The notes under the pieces were generated by a model, which searched no databases, was not told the DNA's origin, and worked only from the letters and a program-made list of their open reading frames with translations. DNA of 12,588 nt, from NCBI GenBank assembly GCA_035513275.1, contig DATKCJ010000436.1, positions 1-12,588 of the forward strand, given 5' to 3'. The translations under genes and the position numbers were made by a program. This document shows positions 12,397 through 12,588 of this stretch, one piece after another. Within the stretch, counting starts at the first letter, position 1. Each line of letters begins with the position of its first letter. Origin of the DNA: DATKCJ01 sp035513275 (lineage in GTDB: Bacteria; Verrucomicrobiota; Verrucomicrobiia; Opitutales; Opitutaceae).

Positions 12397-12588
12397 TTGC
12401 CGCCCTATTCTCCAACACCGGCCGGAGCACCTGCCACACGTTTTCGGCCACGATCCGGTGGCCCTCGGCAGTCGGGTGGATGCCGTCGCCAAGGTTGAGC
12501 TCGGGCACGCCGCCCACGCCTTCGAGCAGAAAGGGAATCACCGCTGCCCCGGCAGCGGCAGCTGCAGTCTGGAACGCCGCGCGATACG
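12380..12588 (-). CDS. tesA: TesA-type SGNH hydrolase (arylesterase/acyl-CoA thioesterase I), C-terminal part
   Basis: Only the last 68 residues are in the window; the 5' part lies to the right. The visible part reads VIPFLLEGVGG..., then LNLGDGIHPTAEGHRIVAENV, which is block V of SGNH/GDSL hydrolases. Asp and His of DGIHP are the last two members of the catalytic triad. The family hydrolyses esters and thioesters and is usually periplasmic in Proteobacteria; the signal peptide here cannot be seen. The stop codon and the last few residues (ASRAGL) come from the REP element, so the native C-terminus seems to have been replaced or extended by the repeat. The gene lies upstream of the ABC exporter genes on the same strand, separated by 332 bp. 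In E. coli tesA neighbours the ybbAP ABC genes, but the exporter here is of a different type, so I draw no link. Confidence 0.85.
   Translation of the reverse strand, partial: YRAAFQTAAAAAGAAVIPFLLEGVGGVPELNLGDGIHPTAEGHRIVAENVWQVLRPVLENRAASRAGL

Noticed and set aside
1..12588. CRISPR array, rRNA, tRNA, insertion sequence, phage or defence genes
   Set aside because: No regularly spaced direct repeats, no RNA gene signatures and no transposase, integrase or defence-protein motifs were seen on either strand.

Overview
This is a high-GC bacterial window (about two thirds G+C by eye) with six complete protein genes, one partial gene, several GTAG-footed palindromic repeats, and one possible leader ORF. 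Strong Shine-Dalgarno sites are rare. The exported metzincin ends in two copies of an 'STRA...IGGFVI...GPSL' domain that I associate with Verrucomicrobiota. Together with the palindromes this suggests a verrucomicrobium, perhaps Opitutaceae. The taxonomy is inference and was not checked by any search.

Layout. Positions 1-142 hold a GC hairpin and no recognisable gene. At 143-2404 (+) lies an exported or membrane-anchored zinc metallopeptidase with two C-terminal repeat domains. Positions 2405-2884 are non-coding and hold a REP-like palindrome, an AT-rich inverted repeat, an intrinsic terminator and a second palindrome. Every other gene is on the minus strand. Read in transcription order from the right they are: the 3' end of a TesA-type SGNH esterase (12380-12588); a 332-bp gap with a possible 24-codon leader ORF and hairpins; two overlapping half-size ABC exporter genes (12047-10209 and 10212-8350); a cluster of three REP hairpins (8339-8222); a hybrid histidine kinase (8130-5584) and a translationally coupled response regulator (5584-4424); a double-hairpin REP (4420-4372); then ThpR RNA 2',3'-cyclic phosphodiesterase (4275-3715) and a SAM methyltransferase (3691-2885).

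How the genes work together. The two ABC subunits should form one asymmetric heterodimeric exporter. The first has Asp in place of the catalytic Glu after Walker B, and the second has an altered signature motif (LSTGQ). These changes fall in the same composite ATP site, as in the BmrCD, TM287/288 and TmrAB type. The kinase (PAS-HisKA-HATPase-REC-REC-Hpt) and its downstream regulator (REC, helical linker, apparently degenerate second REC) look like a phosphorelay whose regulator has no DNA-binding domain. REP elements separate the transcription units, and one of them supplies the stop codon of the esterase gene.

Most unusual points: the leader ORF and alternative hairpins ahead of the exporter genes; the regulator with an intact receiver plus an apparent pseudo-receiver; and the dispersed GTAG-hairpin repeat families with no transposase in view.
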